Shown piece after piece: positions 9,910 to 17,966 of a DNA stretch of 64,000 nucleotides; positions within the stretch are counted from its first letter, which is position 1; each line of letters opens with the position of its first letter. The notes beneath the pieces were generated by a model. The model had not been told where the DNA came from. It did not search any database and was given only the letters and a program-made list of their open reading frames with translations. The translations under genes were made by a program, and so were the position numbers. This DNA comes from Qipengyuania pacifica (GTDB lineage Bacteria > Pseudomonadota > Alphaproteobacteria > Sphingomonadales > Sphingomonadaceae), in contig NZ_JAHWXO010000003.1 of assembly GCF_019857205.1 (NCBI RefSeq), positions 62,001 through 126,000 of the forward strand, given 5' to 3'.

Positions 9910-10854
9910 TCAACGTGCGGTTTCGTCGATCAGTTCCCGCATATCGGAGGGCAGTTCGGCGCAGAAATCCAAGGTTTCAGCGCTGATAGGATGTCTGAAT
10001 CCCAACCGTGCCGCATGCAGTGCCTGACGCCGAAAACCGAGGTCCTCGAGAAGGGTCCGGAGGCCCTTCGGAGTGCGTCCGTAGACAGGGTCTCCCAATA
10101 GCGCATGACCGATTGACGCGCAGTGAACGCGCACCTGGTGCGTGCGCCCGGTTTCCAGGCGGCATTCGATGAGCGAGGCGTGGTTCAGGCGTTGGCGAAC
10201 CTCGTAATGCGTGACGGCATGCTTGCCGCGCGTCGCATCGTCGGGAAGCACCGCCATTTTCTTGCGATCGCGATCGGACCGGCCGATGCGGCCCGTAATC
10301 GTGCCGGACGCCGGGATGGGATGTCCGGCGCATACGGCGAGGTAGCGACGGATGATCGAATGGTCGGCAAACTGCTTCGCCAATCCTTCGTGGGCTGCGT
10401 CCGACTTGGCGACGACGAGGAGGCCGGACGTATCCTTGTCGATCCGGTGAACGATCCCGGGGCGCGCCACGCCATTGATGCCGGACAATTGCCCTTTGCA
10501 GTGAAACAGCAGGGCGTTGACCAGCGTACCGTCCCGATTGCCCGCCGCAGGATGGACTACCATCCCCGCAGGCTTGTTTATGACGATGAGGTGCTGATCT
10601 TCGAAGACGACATTCAGCGGAATGTCTTGCGGTTCGGCTGCCAGCATCTCGGGAGGGGGAAGGCTGATGGAATAAGCGGCCCCTTCCTTCACCTTTGCCG
10701 AACCGTTTCGTGCGGTCGTACCGTCGATCTGGACGGCCCCGGCGGCAATCAAACCCTTTACCCGCTCCCGCGATAGATCTGCTGCACCTGCCAACGCCTT
10801 ATCTAGGCGCCCGGCGATCGCGACTGTTCCAGTGATGATTTCACCATCGGGCAT
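9910..10854 (-). CDS. RluD-like 23S rRNA pseudouridine synthase
   Basis: Isomerises uridines in large-subunit rRNA; RluA/RluD family. An S4 RNA-binding domain (DLSRERVKGLIAAGAVQIDG) is followed by a catalytic domain with the diagnostic HRIDKDTSG containing the catalytic Asp, then INKPAGMVVHP before it and ETGRTHQVRVH after it. The open frame extends to 10989, but the ATG at 10854 (MPDGEIITG) gives 314 residues, the typical size, and avoids running through the divergent JAMM gene. The exact target uridines cannot be read from sequence. A second, more basic member of this family is at 38592-39713. Confidence 0.93.
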   Translation of the reverse strand: MPDGEIITGTVAIAGRLDKALAGAADLSRERVKGLIAAGAVQIDGTTARNGSAKVKEGAAYSISLPPPEMLAAEPQDIPLNVVFEDQHLIVINKPAGMVVHPAAGNRDGTLVNALLFHCKGQLSGINGVARPGIVHRIDKDTSGLLVVAKSDAAHEGLAKQFADHSIIRRYLAVCAGHPIPASGTITGRIGRSDRDRKKMAVLPDDATRGKHAVTHYEVRQRLNHASLIECRLETGRTHQVRVHCASIGHALLGDPVYGRTPKGLRTLLEDLGFRRQALHAARLGFRHPISAETLDFCAELPSDMRELIDETAR

Positions 10855-10870
10855 GCTAGAGCCATGCGCG

Positions 10871-11266
10871 ATGGCAACCGAAGTCTCAAGCAATGTAATC
10901 GAGCGCCTGTTATCCGAAGCGAGGCGCGCCCATCCGCTGGAATGTTGCGGCATACTCCTGGGACATGGCGAAGTGATAATGCAGGCCAAGGCTGCGGCGA
11001 ACGTCCACCCGGATCCGCGACAGCATTTCGAGATCGATCCGCAGGCGCTGATCGATGCGCACCGTGCCGCGCGCGATGGCGATCTGCAGGTTTTGGGCTA
11101 TTACCATTCGCACCCCAATGGTCTGGCCGAGCCATCTGCGACCGATCGCGCCATTGCAGCACCGGATGGGTCGGTCTGGGCGATAATCGCGGCGGAGCGA
11201 ATCAGCTTCTGGCGTTCGGGGGATGCAGGGTTCGAAGCGCTTCCCTATGAGGTCGCCCCTCGCTAA
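10871..11266 (+). CDS. JAMM/MPN (M67 family) metallopeptidase
   Basis: A 131-residue stand-alone Mov34/MPN-domain protein. The JAMM zinc site is complete: the upstream glutamate in HPLECCGILLG, then HSHPNGLAEPSATD giving the H-x-H-(x7)-S-x-x-D pattern. Bacterial members of this type cleave peptides or C-terminal tags next to small sulfur-carrier or ubiquitin-like proteins, but no such partner lies beside it here. The frame starts at 10832, inside the divergent RluD-like gene; ATG 10871 (MATEVSS) is chosen because it lies just outside that gene. It is followed 34 bases later by chpT on the same strand. Function otherwise unknown. Confidence 0.85.
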   Translation: MATEVSSNVIERLLSEARRAHPLECCGILLGHGEVIMQAKAAANVHPDPRQHFEIDPQALIDAHRAARDGDLQVLGYYHSHPNGLAEPSATDRAIAAPDGSVWAIIAAERISFWRSGDAGFEALPYEVAPR

Positions 11267-11300
11267 GACACAAAACCAATCTTCACTATCCGGGACCCAA

Positions 11301-11960
11301 ATGGACGACCGCCAATCGATCGATCTTGCCGCGATGCTTTGTTCGCGCCTGTGCCACGACATGCTCAGCCCAGTAGGGGCCCTGTCAAACGGGCTCGAGC
11401 TGTTGGCCATGGAAACCGATCCCGAAATGCGTGCCAATGTGATGGAGTTGCTCGAACAAAGTGCGCTCATCAGCACGAACAAGCTGAAGTTCTTTCGCCT
11501 CGCTTTCGGCGCAGCGGGCGGCTTCGGCGAGCAGGTGGAAATCACCGAACCGAAGACGCTGATCGAAGCACTGGTTGCCGACAAACCCAGCGTGTCGATC
11601 AACTGGGCGCTCGCCGAACGGACCCTCGCTAAGCCGGCGGTCAAGGTGCTGCTGAATTTTGCGCAACTGGCCATCGATGCGCTGGTGCGTGGAGGGACGC
11701 TCGATATCGGTGCGGAAGTGCGCGATGGCGCGTGCGAAATCGTGGTTCGTGCCGCGGGTCCCAAGATCGCCTTCGACGAGACGATCGGCAAGGCGCTGGA
11801 CGGTTCGCTCGACCGGTCGGATCTGACCAGCCGCACGGCGGCAGCGCATATGATACATCTTCTGGCGTCGGAAAACGGCGGCGGTTTGCAGTATCATAAA
11901 GGCGCCGACGCATTGGTGCTTGGCGCGGTTCTGCCGCAGGGTGAAGGAATGATCGGTTGA
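11301..11960 (+). CDS. chpT: histidine phosphotransferase ChpT
   Basis: Transfers phosphate from the hybrid kinase CckA to CtrA and CpdR in the alphaproteobacterial cell-cycle phosphorelay. The 219 residues begin with the ChpT dimerisation/phosphotransfer helix LCSRLCHDMLSPVGALSNGLE, with the phosphorylated His19. The second half is a degenerate kinase-like ATPase fold (DALVRGGTLDIG, SDLTSRTAAAHMIHLLAS, GADALVLGAVLP) with no ATP-binding motifs, as expected. The frame is open from 11223; ATG 11301 gives the family start MDDRQSIDLAAML. Its stop overlaps the TTG start of the next gene by three bases, so the two are translationally coupled. Confidence 0.95.
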   Translation: MDDRQSIDLAAMLCSRLCHDMLSPVGALSNGLELLAMETDPEMRANVMELLEQSALISTNKLKFFRLAFGAAGGFGEQVEITEPKTLIEALVADKPSVSINWALAERTLAKPAVKVLLNFAQLAIDALVRGGTLDIGAEVRDGACEIVVRAAGPKIAFDETIGKALDGSLDRSDLTSRTAAAHMIHLLASENGGGLQYHKGADALVLGAVLPQGEGMIG

Positions 11961-12706
11961 ACTCCGATTTCGGCAAGGTCGGCGACGGGCTGCCAGCCAG
12001 CAAGGACGAACTCGTCGACCGGGAGGTCCTTTCGCCGAACCATGACGAACGCAGCTCGCCGATTTCCATGCTGGTCATCCATTACACCGAAATGGAGGAC
12101 AAAGGGTTCGCAATCGAACGGTTGTGCGATCCGGAAGCCAAGGTTTCGGCGCATTATCTGATCGGCGAACAGGGTGAGGTCGTACGGCTGGTACCCGAGG
12201 AAAAACGCGCCTGGCATGCAGGCGTATCCTACTGGCGCGGACACAAGGATGTGAATTCGGCCAGCATCGGTATCGAGCTCGACCATCCCGGCCACAGATA
12301 TGGCTATCGCGAATTCAACGATGCGCAGTTCGAAGCGCTCGTGCCCCTGGTTGCGCGCATCGTGAAGGAATATGACATCCCGCGCGCAAATGTCGTCGGA
12401 CATTCGGATGTGGCACCTGCGCGCAAGATTGATCCGGGTGAGCTTTTCCCCTGGGACCGGCTGGCCGAATACGGCCTGTGCCTGCCGCGCCCGGAAAAGC
12501 TCGAACGCGGCGATCCGTTCGACAACGATGCCGCCTTCTACCTCGCGCTCGAACGTTTCGGTTACGACATTACCGACGGTCGCAAAGCGGTCGAGGCGTT
12601 CCAGCGCCGCTGGCGTCCGGAGAAGATCAACGGCGAGATCGACGGTGAGGTTCGCGCCATCCTGTTCCAGTTACTCCTGGATCGCGATCGCGGACACACG
12701 CGGTAA
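11957..12706 (+). CDS. N-acetylmuramoyl-L-alanine amidase, AmpD-like, with C-terminal peptidoglycan-binding domain
   Basis: Cleaves the amide bond between muramic acid and the stem peptide. The amidase_2 domain (residues ~38-165) has zinc ligands in MLVIHYTE and in GHSDVAPARKIDPG. A second domain at ~180-240 (AFQRRWRPEKINGEIDGEV) looks like a peptidoglycan-binding type 1 fold. No signal peptide is visible, which suggests a cytosolic recycling role like AmpD. The start is TTG at 11957, whose last two bases belong to the chpT stop codon (TTGA). The first in-frame ATG (MLVIHYTE) would cut into the amidase domain, so TTG is preferred. Confidence 0.9.
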   Translation: MNSDFGKVGDGLPASKDELVDREVLSPNHDERSSPISMLVIHYTEMEDKGFAIERLCDPEAKVSAHYLIGEQGEVVRLVPEEKRAWHAGVSYWRGHKDVNSASIGIELDHPGHRYGYREFNDAQFEALVPLVARIVKEYDIPRANVVGHSDVAPARKIDPGELFPWDRLAEYGLCLPRPEKLERGDPFDNDAAFYLALERFGYDITDGRKAVEAFQRRWRPEKINGEIDGEVRAILFQLLLDRDRGHTR

Positions 12707-12824
12707 GTCGCACCGGTCGCAAGTCGAAGCAGCGTACCGATCCGGAAGCCCGCAGTTGGATGCAGCCGACCCCGGGAAGGCGGTTGGAATTGCCCCTGCC
12801 ACTTTGATGGCGTACAGATCAGCT

Positions 12825-13328
12825 ATGGATCAGTACGACATCCATACCGTGTTCGGCCGTTTAACCGATAAGCAGGACGAGGTCTTGCGGCTGGCTTGCC
12901 AGCACCTGACGTCCAAGGAAATTGCAAAAGAACTGGGCCTTGCGCCAGTCACGATCGACAAGCGCATCGATGCGGTGCGAGCAAAACTTGGCCACATGCC
13001 CCGCGTCGAAGTGCTACGCCATTATCGGGCATGGGCAGAACAGTATGATCAAATCATAGACGATCCGGCCATACTAACCAATTTTCCACCCAATGCTGCA
13101 CCAACGATCCCGCAGCCACCCGGGCAATCCTACACGTTCGAAGATTCGCTCACATTCGATGGAAGAGCGGCTTGGGACCGGATGCCTCAGGGGCTGCAGC
13201 CGGGGATCAAACCTTCGGATCTTGGAATCGGTGGCAAATTGCTGCTGATACTCGTCGGTGCGGTGGCAATCATGATGGTCGCCGTGCTGTCGATGGCCTT
13301 CGCAAACGCGCTGGGCACCATGGTCTAG
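12825..13328 (+). CDS. LuxR/GerE-type HTH protein with C-terminal membrane anchor
   Basis: About 167 residues. The N-terminus is a LuxR-type helix-turn-helix (LTDKQDEVLRLACQHLTSKEI, GLAPVTIDKRIDAVRAKLG). A Pro-rich linker of ~70 residues follows, then one strongly hydrophobic segment near the C-terminus (LLLILVGAVAIMMVAVLSM). The layout implies a membrane-tethered DNA-binding protein with no sensor domain between. An in-frame ATG at 12807 (MAYRSA) is an alternative start; neither has a clear RBS. It is the first gene of a five-gene plus-strand block of mostly unknown genes up to 15286. Target genes unknown. Confidence 0.75.
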   Translation: MDQYDIHTVFGRLTDKQDEVLRLACQHLTSKEIAKELGLAPVTIDKRIDAVRAKLGHMPRVEVLRHYRAWAEQYDQIIDDPAILTNFPPNAAPTIPQPPGQSYTFEDSLTFDGRAAWDRMPQGLQPGIKPSDLGIGGKLLLILVGAVAIMMVAVLSMAFANALGTMV

Positions 13329-13369
13329 GTTGCAACCTCTCCTCGGCTGAAACGCCTGAGGAGAAATCA

Positions 13370-13705
13370 ATGTCGCTTGATCTTACTACTGCTACTGCCC
13401 GTATTGCTCGCGAACTGGGCGAATCCGAAGTCGCCATCGCCGATGCGTTGGCGAAAACAACTGCTCTCCTTCATAGTGCGGCGATGGCCGGCCGCGATGT
13501 GCCCGGCGCTCCTGAACTGGAAAGCCAGCGCGCATTGCTTCGCCTTCAAAAGATTGTCGGCGGGCTAATCGAAGCTCGCGGCGAAGCCGCTAGGGTCCAC
13601 GATCAGCTTCGCAAGATTGCCGTTGAAACGGGCGCCGGAGAAGAGCCAACCTGCCCGGATAAATCGTTTACCTCTGCCGAGCATGTAGCGACGATCGCTG
13701 CCTGA
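13370..13705 (+). CDS. small helical protein of unknown function
   Basis: A 111-residue soluble protein with no motif I recognise. Composition is Ala/Glu-rich and mostly helical: an N-terminal segment with SEVAIADALAKTTALLHSAAM, a middle helix LESQRALLRLQKIVGGLIEARGE and a tail that contains one cysteine. It could be a coiled-coil partner. The start ATG 13370 has a good GAGGAG RBS (13359-13364). It is 41 bases after the membrane-anchored HTH protein and 38 bases before the next membrane protein, so it is probably in the same operon. Confidence 0.65.
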   Translation: MSLDLTTATARIARELGESEVAIADALAKTTALLHSAAMAGRDVPGAPELESQRALLRLQKIVGGLIEARGEAARVHDQLRKIAVETGAGEEPTCPDKSFTSAEHVATIAA

Positions 13706-13743
13706 CTTGCCTAAGCAAGAGCGAGGGCGCAATTGCATGAGCG

Positions 13744-14178
13744 ATGACCCGGTTTTTGATCCAGGTAGCGCTCACGCTCGCAGTCCTCGCTTTTGCTTGG
13801 AGCAGGGGCGGAAAGCCTGAGAAATATGTCGCTACAGTCTATTTCGTGCTGGTCTTTGCCGGGATTGCCCGGTGGCTGGCCACGGGTACGTGGAGTCAGG
13901 ACGGCTACGATTCACTGCAAACCTTTCGCTTCCTTATTGACGTCTGTGCTCTGGTTGCGGTTACAGCCGTGGCGCTTTCATCCGATCGTTGGTGGACCTT
14001 ATGGGTGAGCTCGGCGCAAACCATCGCCGTGGTTTCCCATCTGCTGCGCGCAGCGCACGCGCCCCTAGAGCCGCTCGTCTATGCCATAATGGAGCGGTGG
14101 CCGGTCTGGCTGGCGCTAATTATTACAGGCATCGGCACAATGGCCCATTCCCGACGGATGCAGCGCACCACCACCTGA
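13744..14178 (+). CDS. small integral membrane protein of unknown function, about four helices
   Basis: A 144-residue protein with about four hydrophobic segments (residues ~4-20, 27-47, 66-82, 112-136), linked by short loops, and a basic C-terminal end (SRRMQRTTT). No family recognised. An overlapping ATG at 13737 is in another frame and gives no better protein. It ends 8 bases before the start of the RadC-like gene, which argues for a shared transcript. Its position between a membrane-anchored regulator and a JAB-domain protein makes a membrane-linked signalling role possible, but nothing in the sequence proves it. Confidence 0.65.
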   Translation: MTRFLIQVALTLAVLAFAWSRGGKPEKYVATVYFVLVFAGIARWLATGTWSQDGYDSLQTFRFLIDVCALVAVTAVALSSDRWWTLWVSSAQTIAVVSHLLRAAHAPLEPLVYAIMERWPVWLALIITGIGTMAHSRRMQRTTT

Positions 14179-14186
14179 CCGCGCTC

Positions 14187-14756
14187 ATGACTCCGCTATC
14201 TGCGGAGCCGAACGAACTTGCGGGTCGGCTATTGCATCGCTTCGGTTCGATCAGCGCCATTTCCAATGCCGATGAAGCGGACCTGCGCGAATGTGCCGTG
14301 CATGGTGAGCACTGGGTCGAAGCTCTTCTGGCGGTTCGCCAACTGCTTCATGACGGGAGCCGCGAAGAGATCTTACGGACACGTCTCGGTGACGATCGCT
14401 CCTCACTCGATCGCTACCTGATCCAAAGCATCGGCGGGCTGCGGCACGAGCGGATGATCGCGATATTGGCGGACGAGGCGGGGTTCGTGATCTCAGAAGA
14501 GACTATTGCCGAAGGTCAGGAAGGGCAGGTTGTGCTGTCGGCGCGTCGGTTGTTCGGACGCGCGCTCGCACTGGATGCCCGACAGATGCTGATCGCCCAC
14601 AATCACCCTTCTGGGGATGCTACACCTAGTAATTCCGACATACGGCAAACCAAGGAGCTTCTGGCACAAGCAAAATGCCTTGGCGTTACTCTCATCGATC
14701 ATCTGGTCGTAGGGCGCAGGCGCGTGACCAGCATGCGGGAAAGCCGCCTGATATGA
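14187..14756 (+). CDS. RadC-like JAB-domain protein, short N-terminus
   Basis: A 189-residue RadC-family protein. The JAB core from ~residue 75 has the conserved HNHPSGDATPSNSD with His138, His140, Ser148 and Asp151, plus LGVTLIDHLVVG. Full RadC proteins (about 220-230 residues) start with a longer helical/HhH region including a conserved ALSD stretch. Here only a short remnant (ELAGRLLHRFGSISAIS) precedes the JAB domain. RadC was once thought to act in DNA repair, but its function is not settled; relatives occur in mobile and defence-type regions. The stop overlaps the start of the next gene as ATGA, so the two are coupled. Confidence 0.85.
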   Translation: MTPLSAEPNELAGRLLHRFGSISAISNADEADLRECAVHGEHWVEALLAVRQLLHDGSREEILRTRLGDDRSSLDRYLIQSIGGLRHERMIAILADEAGFVISEETIAEGQEGQVVLSARRLFGRALALDARQMLIAHNHPSGDATPSNSDIRQTKELLAQAKCLGVTLIDHLVVGRRRVTSMRESRLI

Positions 14757-15286
14757 CGCCGATCGAAGACGCTGTGCGGCGCAGTATTGCGGGGCATGTA
14801 ATCTCCATAGCCGATTGGCAGCGTGCCCTCCTTTTTCTAGGCGATAGGGGGAACGCCCCACACGGTGACGAGTCGTTCGCAAATTACCAATTCAGTGGAG
14901 CAATGAACGAGGAGATTTGGGATATTCTCACTTACCTCTTCGTCATGAGGGCGAACGACAGGTCAATTTTTTTTCCCGAATGTTGTCAGTCCGCCCGTGT
15001 GCCGCGCGAGCGCTTCCTGGAGCATTTGAATGGATTGTTCGAACAGGGGCTTGTGCTCTGCACACTCGAACGATCCGATTCCGATGACTTTACTCTGCAG
15101 CTATCGCCGCGAGGCAGGGAGATTGTCGAGGAGGCAATATGGGCAGCCGATAGCGAAAAACCTGGTGGCATCCTTGCCGCCTCTGCGTGGCACTTGCCGG
15201 ATGAATTTATCAAGAATGACATCGCACGCAGTCTGAATGTCAGCTCAAGCGCAGTTGAGCGGCATCTGGCCAATTTCAGGGAGTAG
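14753..15286 (+). CDS. winged-helix (MarR-like) protein of unknown target
   Basis: A 177-residue protein. The middle region NEEIWDILTYLFVMRANDR, then VPRERFLEHLNGLFEQGLVLCTLERSDSDDFTLQLSPRGREIV, looks like a winged-helix DNA-binding domain ending in the 'LT/SPRGRE' wing typical of MarR-like proteins. A second HTH-like stretch comes at the end (DIARSLNVSSSAVERHLANF). Two possible DNA-binding units in one small protein is unusual. It begins at ATG 14753, overlapping the RadC-like stop by four bases. The segment around 14960-14990 is locally more AT-rich than the surroundings. It is the last gene of the block. Confidence 0.65.
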   Translation: MTPIEDAVRRSIAGHVISIADWQRALLFLGDRGNAPHGDESFANYQFSGAMNEEIWDILTYLFVMRANDRSIFFPECCQSARVPRERFLEHLNGLFEQGLVLCTLERSDSDDFTLQLSPRGREIVEEAIWAADSEKPGGILAASAWHLPDEFIKNDIARSLNVSSSAVERHLANFRE

Positions 15287-15317
15287 CCCCTCTAGACATC
15301 CGCCAATTTGCGACAGT

Positions 15318-15746
15318 CTAAGCTTCTTTCAGTCCTTCGCCGGGTTGGGCCAGGATCGCTGCGTGTGCGCCAGCCGCAATTGCACCGGCCATGGCCACGG
15401 CGAGGCAGGTGGGGCTGGCAAACGTCCGCTCGATGCCGAGTTCAGGCAAAGCGACGGTGGCGATGGAATTGCCCGATTGGGACCGTGAGGTCAAAATACC
15501 GGCCTGTCGCGTCGTCAGCAAAAGTATCTGCTCGAGAGCATCCGCATTGAACAAGGGATCGGCAACGGACTCGATAGGCGGTGTGAAATAGCGCTTGAGA
15601 AATTGCGGTGCTTTTTGAAGCAGTTCGCATAACTGCTGCACCAGTGCCCGCGATATGTCGCGGGTAGGAGCAGTCACCATTGCGCAGGCGCGCAGGAATT
15701 CATCGAGATCTTCCTGCCGCAGCGTCGGGGGTAGTGGCGTGTCCAA
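15318..15746 (-). CDS. hypothetical protein
   Basis: A 142-residue protein that I do not recognise. The N-terminal two thirds are helical and charged (QEDLDEFLRACAMV, SRALVQQLCELLQKAPQFLKRYF). Near the C-terminus comes a small-residue hydrophobic stretch (CLAVAMAGAIAAGAHAAIL) that could be a membrane segment. It faces the winged-helix gene tail to tail with 31 bases between, and it is divergent from the RNase P RNA gene with 167 bases between. No partner on its strand is obvious. It may be real, since the start is plausible and no competing frame is better, but evidence is limited. Confidence 0.55.
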   Translation of the reverse strand: MDTPLPPTLRQEDLDEFLRACAMVTAPTRDISRALVQQLCELLQKAPQFLKRYFTPPIESVADPLFNADALEQILLLTTRQAGILTSRSQSGNSIATVALPELGIERTFASPTCLAVAMAGAIAAGAHAAILAQPGEGLKEA

Positions 15747-15913
15747 GCTCTATCTCCTTGACGACAGGAGAGGGTGGCGCGCGGCTGGTGTCAAGTAATA
15801 CGCAGGTCAAAGCCGAGCAGATGAATCGGTTTCGGATCAAACAATCTGTCACAGTAAGGGGAAATCTAGCCTTCTCGATTGTCGGCTTGGCAATGTGCGG
15901 CGCCTGATCTATC

Positions 15914-16315
<402 letters not shown>

Positions 16316-16342
<27 letters not shown>

Positions 16343-16801
16343 ACCCGGTAACAGCGAAGGCTGGGGCGCCTTCTCCGGAACGAGCTGCCCGTCGACTTCG
16401 AGCCCTTCGAACGGCCGGCAGGCTTCGTTCATTTCGTCGGAATGAAGATGAACCTTCATCATGGGGTCGGCCGTGCTCCAATCGGTGTGGGGATCATCGC
16501 GGACCACGCACAGGGCGCGCCAGGCGATCGGCAGTTCCTGTAGCTGTTCGATGGTGGGCAAGCCTTCGATCAGAACCTCGTGTCCCGAATAGCTGCCTGT
16601 CGCGTGGCCGATGAACTTGGTTTCCGTGCCGCGTATATGGATGCGCTCTGATCCTTCGTCGATACGAGCGAAGGTGTCGAGCCGGATGGAGAAGGCCGCC
16701 CAGATCGAAATGCCGATCAACAGGACCAGCGCCACCATGGTAACGACCACGGTCCACTTTGCGGCCGGGTTATCCAAACCTTCAGAATGATCGAGCGACA
16801 A
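16316..16801 (-). CDS. single-pass membrane protein of unknown function
   Basis: A 161-residue protein with an N-terminal membrane anchor (residues ~17-38) and a soluble, probably periplasmic domain that includes GTETKFIGHATGSYSGHEVLIEGLPT and a C-terminal Pro-rich tail (EKAPQPSLLPGATGLPGGL). No known family recognised. The last nine codons and the stop run antisense into the 3' strand of the RNase P P1 helix, so the tail sequence is partly dictated by the RNA gene. The upstream neighbour on the same strand, 92 bases away, is a metallophosphatase. Confidence 0.7.
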
Positions 16802-16893
16802 AGGTCATACTCCTAGGGAAAAACAGGTTGGGAAACGCTCGCTGGGGCATGATCGGTCCCGATCCGATCGCTTCGAGTGTCGAAAAGGGTTCT

Positions 16894-17697
16894 TCACCAG
16901 GAAAATTCCGAGTGCACGGTAGTCATATCTCCATTCACGTCCCGCGCCTGAATGACACGGCGGGTGTCGCCTTCCAGAACCAGTGCGGTCAGGTTGCCGG
17001 TGCGAAAGGCGCCCGTGTCTATGCCGATCCGGTAATCGGTATGTTCGATCTCTTCGAAGATCGTATGCCCGTGGACAATTACATGGCTGAAGGGTTCGTC
17101 ATGCTTGAGAAACCGTTCGCGGATCCAGCGCAGATCCGACTGCTTCTGATCGTCGATCGCGCGTTTGGGATTGATGCCCGCATGGACAAAAACATAGTCG
17201 CCGGCGACGACAATATTCTCCATGCGTTCCAGAAACTTGCGGTGCTTTTTGGGGACCAGCTCGTTCAGTTCGACCTGAAGTTCCTTCATGGTGAGTTCGT
17301 TATAGCGTCTACGTTTGATACCGTAACTCAGCACTGTCTCGCGCCCACCATGCTTGAGGAAATGGCGGAGCATCTCGCGGTCCGTGAAACTCTCGAGAAA
17401 CATCTCTTCGTGGTTTCCGGCGATGCAATGCACGCGTCGGCGCTTTCCCCATTTGCGCGCCGTTTCGACCACCCGTGCACTTTCCGGACCGCGGTCGATA
17501 AGATCTCCCAACAGGATCACCGTACTGTCGGCAGCTCCCGATGCAGCGTCATCCCGCTCGATAGCCTCGATCAACTGGTCCAGCAGGTCGCAGCGCCCGT
17601 GTATGTCGCCAATAACGTAATAGCGTTCGCCGTCGGGGACGCTCGGCCGACGCATGGGCTCGCCACGCCGACCAAAAAGCTTCGCAAGATTGAACAT
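16894..17697 (-). CDS. serine/threonine-type metallophosphoesterase
   Basis: Phosphatase of the calcineurin-like/PPP superfamily, 267 residues. It shows the complete metal-site set: GDIHGRCDLL, GDLIDRGPES, GNHEEM, FVHAGINP and VIVHGHTIF. Such bacterial enzymes dephosphorylate proteins or diadenosine tetraphosphate; the sequence does not separate these options. The frame starts at 17814, but ATG 17697 (MFNLAKLFGRRGEP) puts the first metal motif ~30 residues in, which is typical, and has an AGGT element upstream. The 268 bases before it lead to the divergent TorF porin and look like two promoters back to back. Confidence 0.88.
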   Translation of the reverse strand: MFNLAKLFGRRGEPMRRPSVPDGERYYVIGDIHGRCDLLDQLIEAIERDDAASGAADSTVILLGDLIDRGPESARVVETARKWGKRRRVHCIAGNHEEMFLESFTDREMLRHFLKHGGRETVLSYGIKRRRYNELTMKELQVELNELVPKKHRKFLERMENIVVAGDYVFVHAGINPKRAIDDQKQSDLRWIRERFLKHDEPFSHVIVHGHTIFEEIEHTDYRIGIDTGAFRTGNLTALVLEGDTRRVIQARDVNGDMTTVHSEFSW

Positions 17698-17966
17698 GGT
17701 ACCTGAAAGAGACCCGGGTAGCGCAAATTGAGTGTTCGGGAGATACGCCCTTGTCTCGCAAGGAGCAACTGACGGCGCGGGGCGCTCATCTTCGCAGTTG
17801 CGGAAAAAGCACACCTATTGCTGCGTATGCGAAACGTTTTTGACTCGATCTTGCGCAATGCTTCGCTTTTGGGCAGGTTTATGAGCGTATCTGGACGAGA
17901 AGCCTAATAAAATGGCTCCGCCGGATTCGCAGGTGGGACGAAGCGACACTCGTACAGGAGTTTGTG

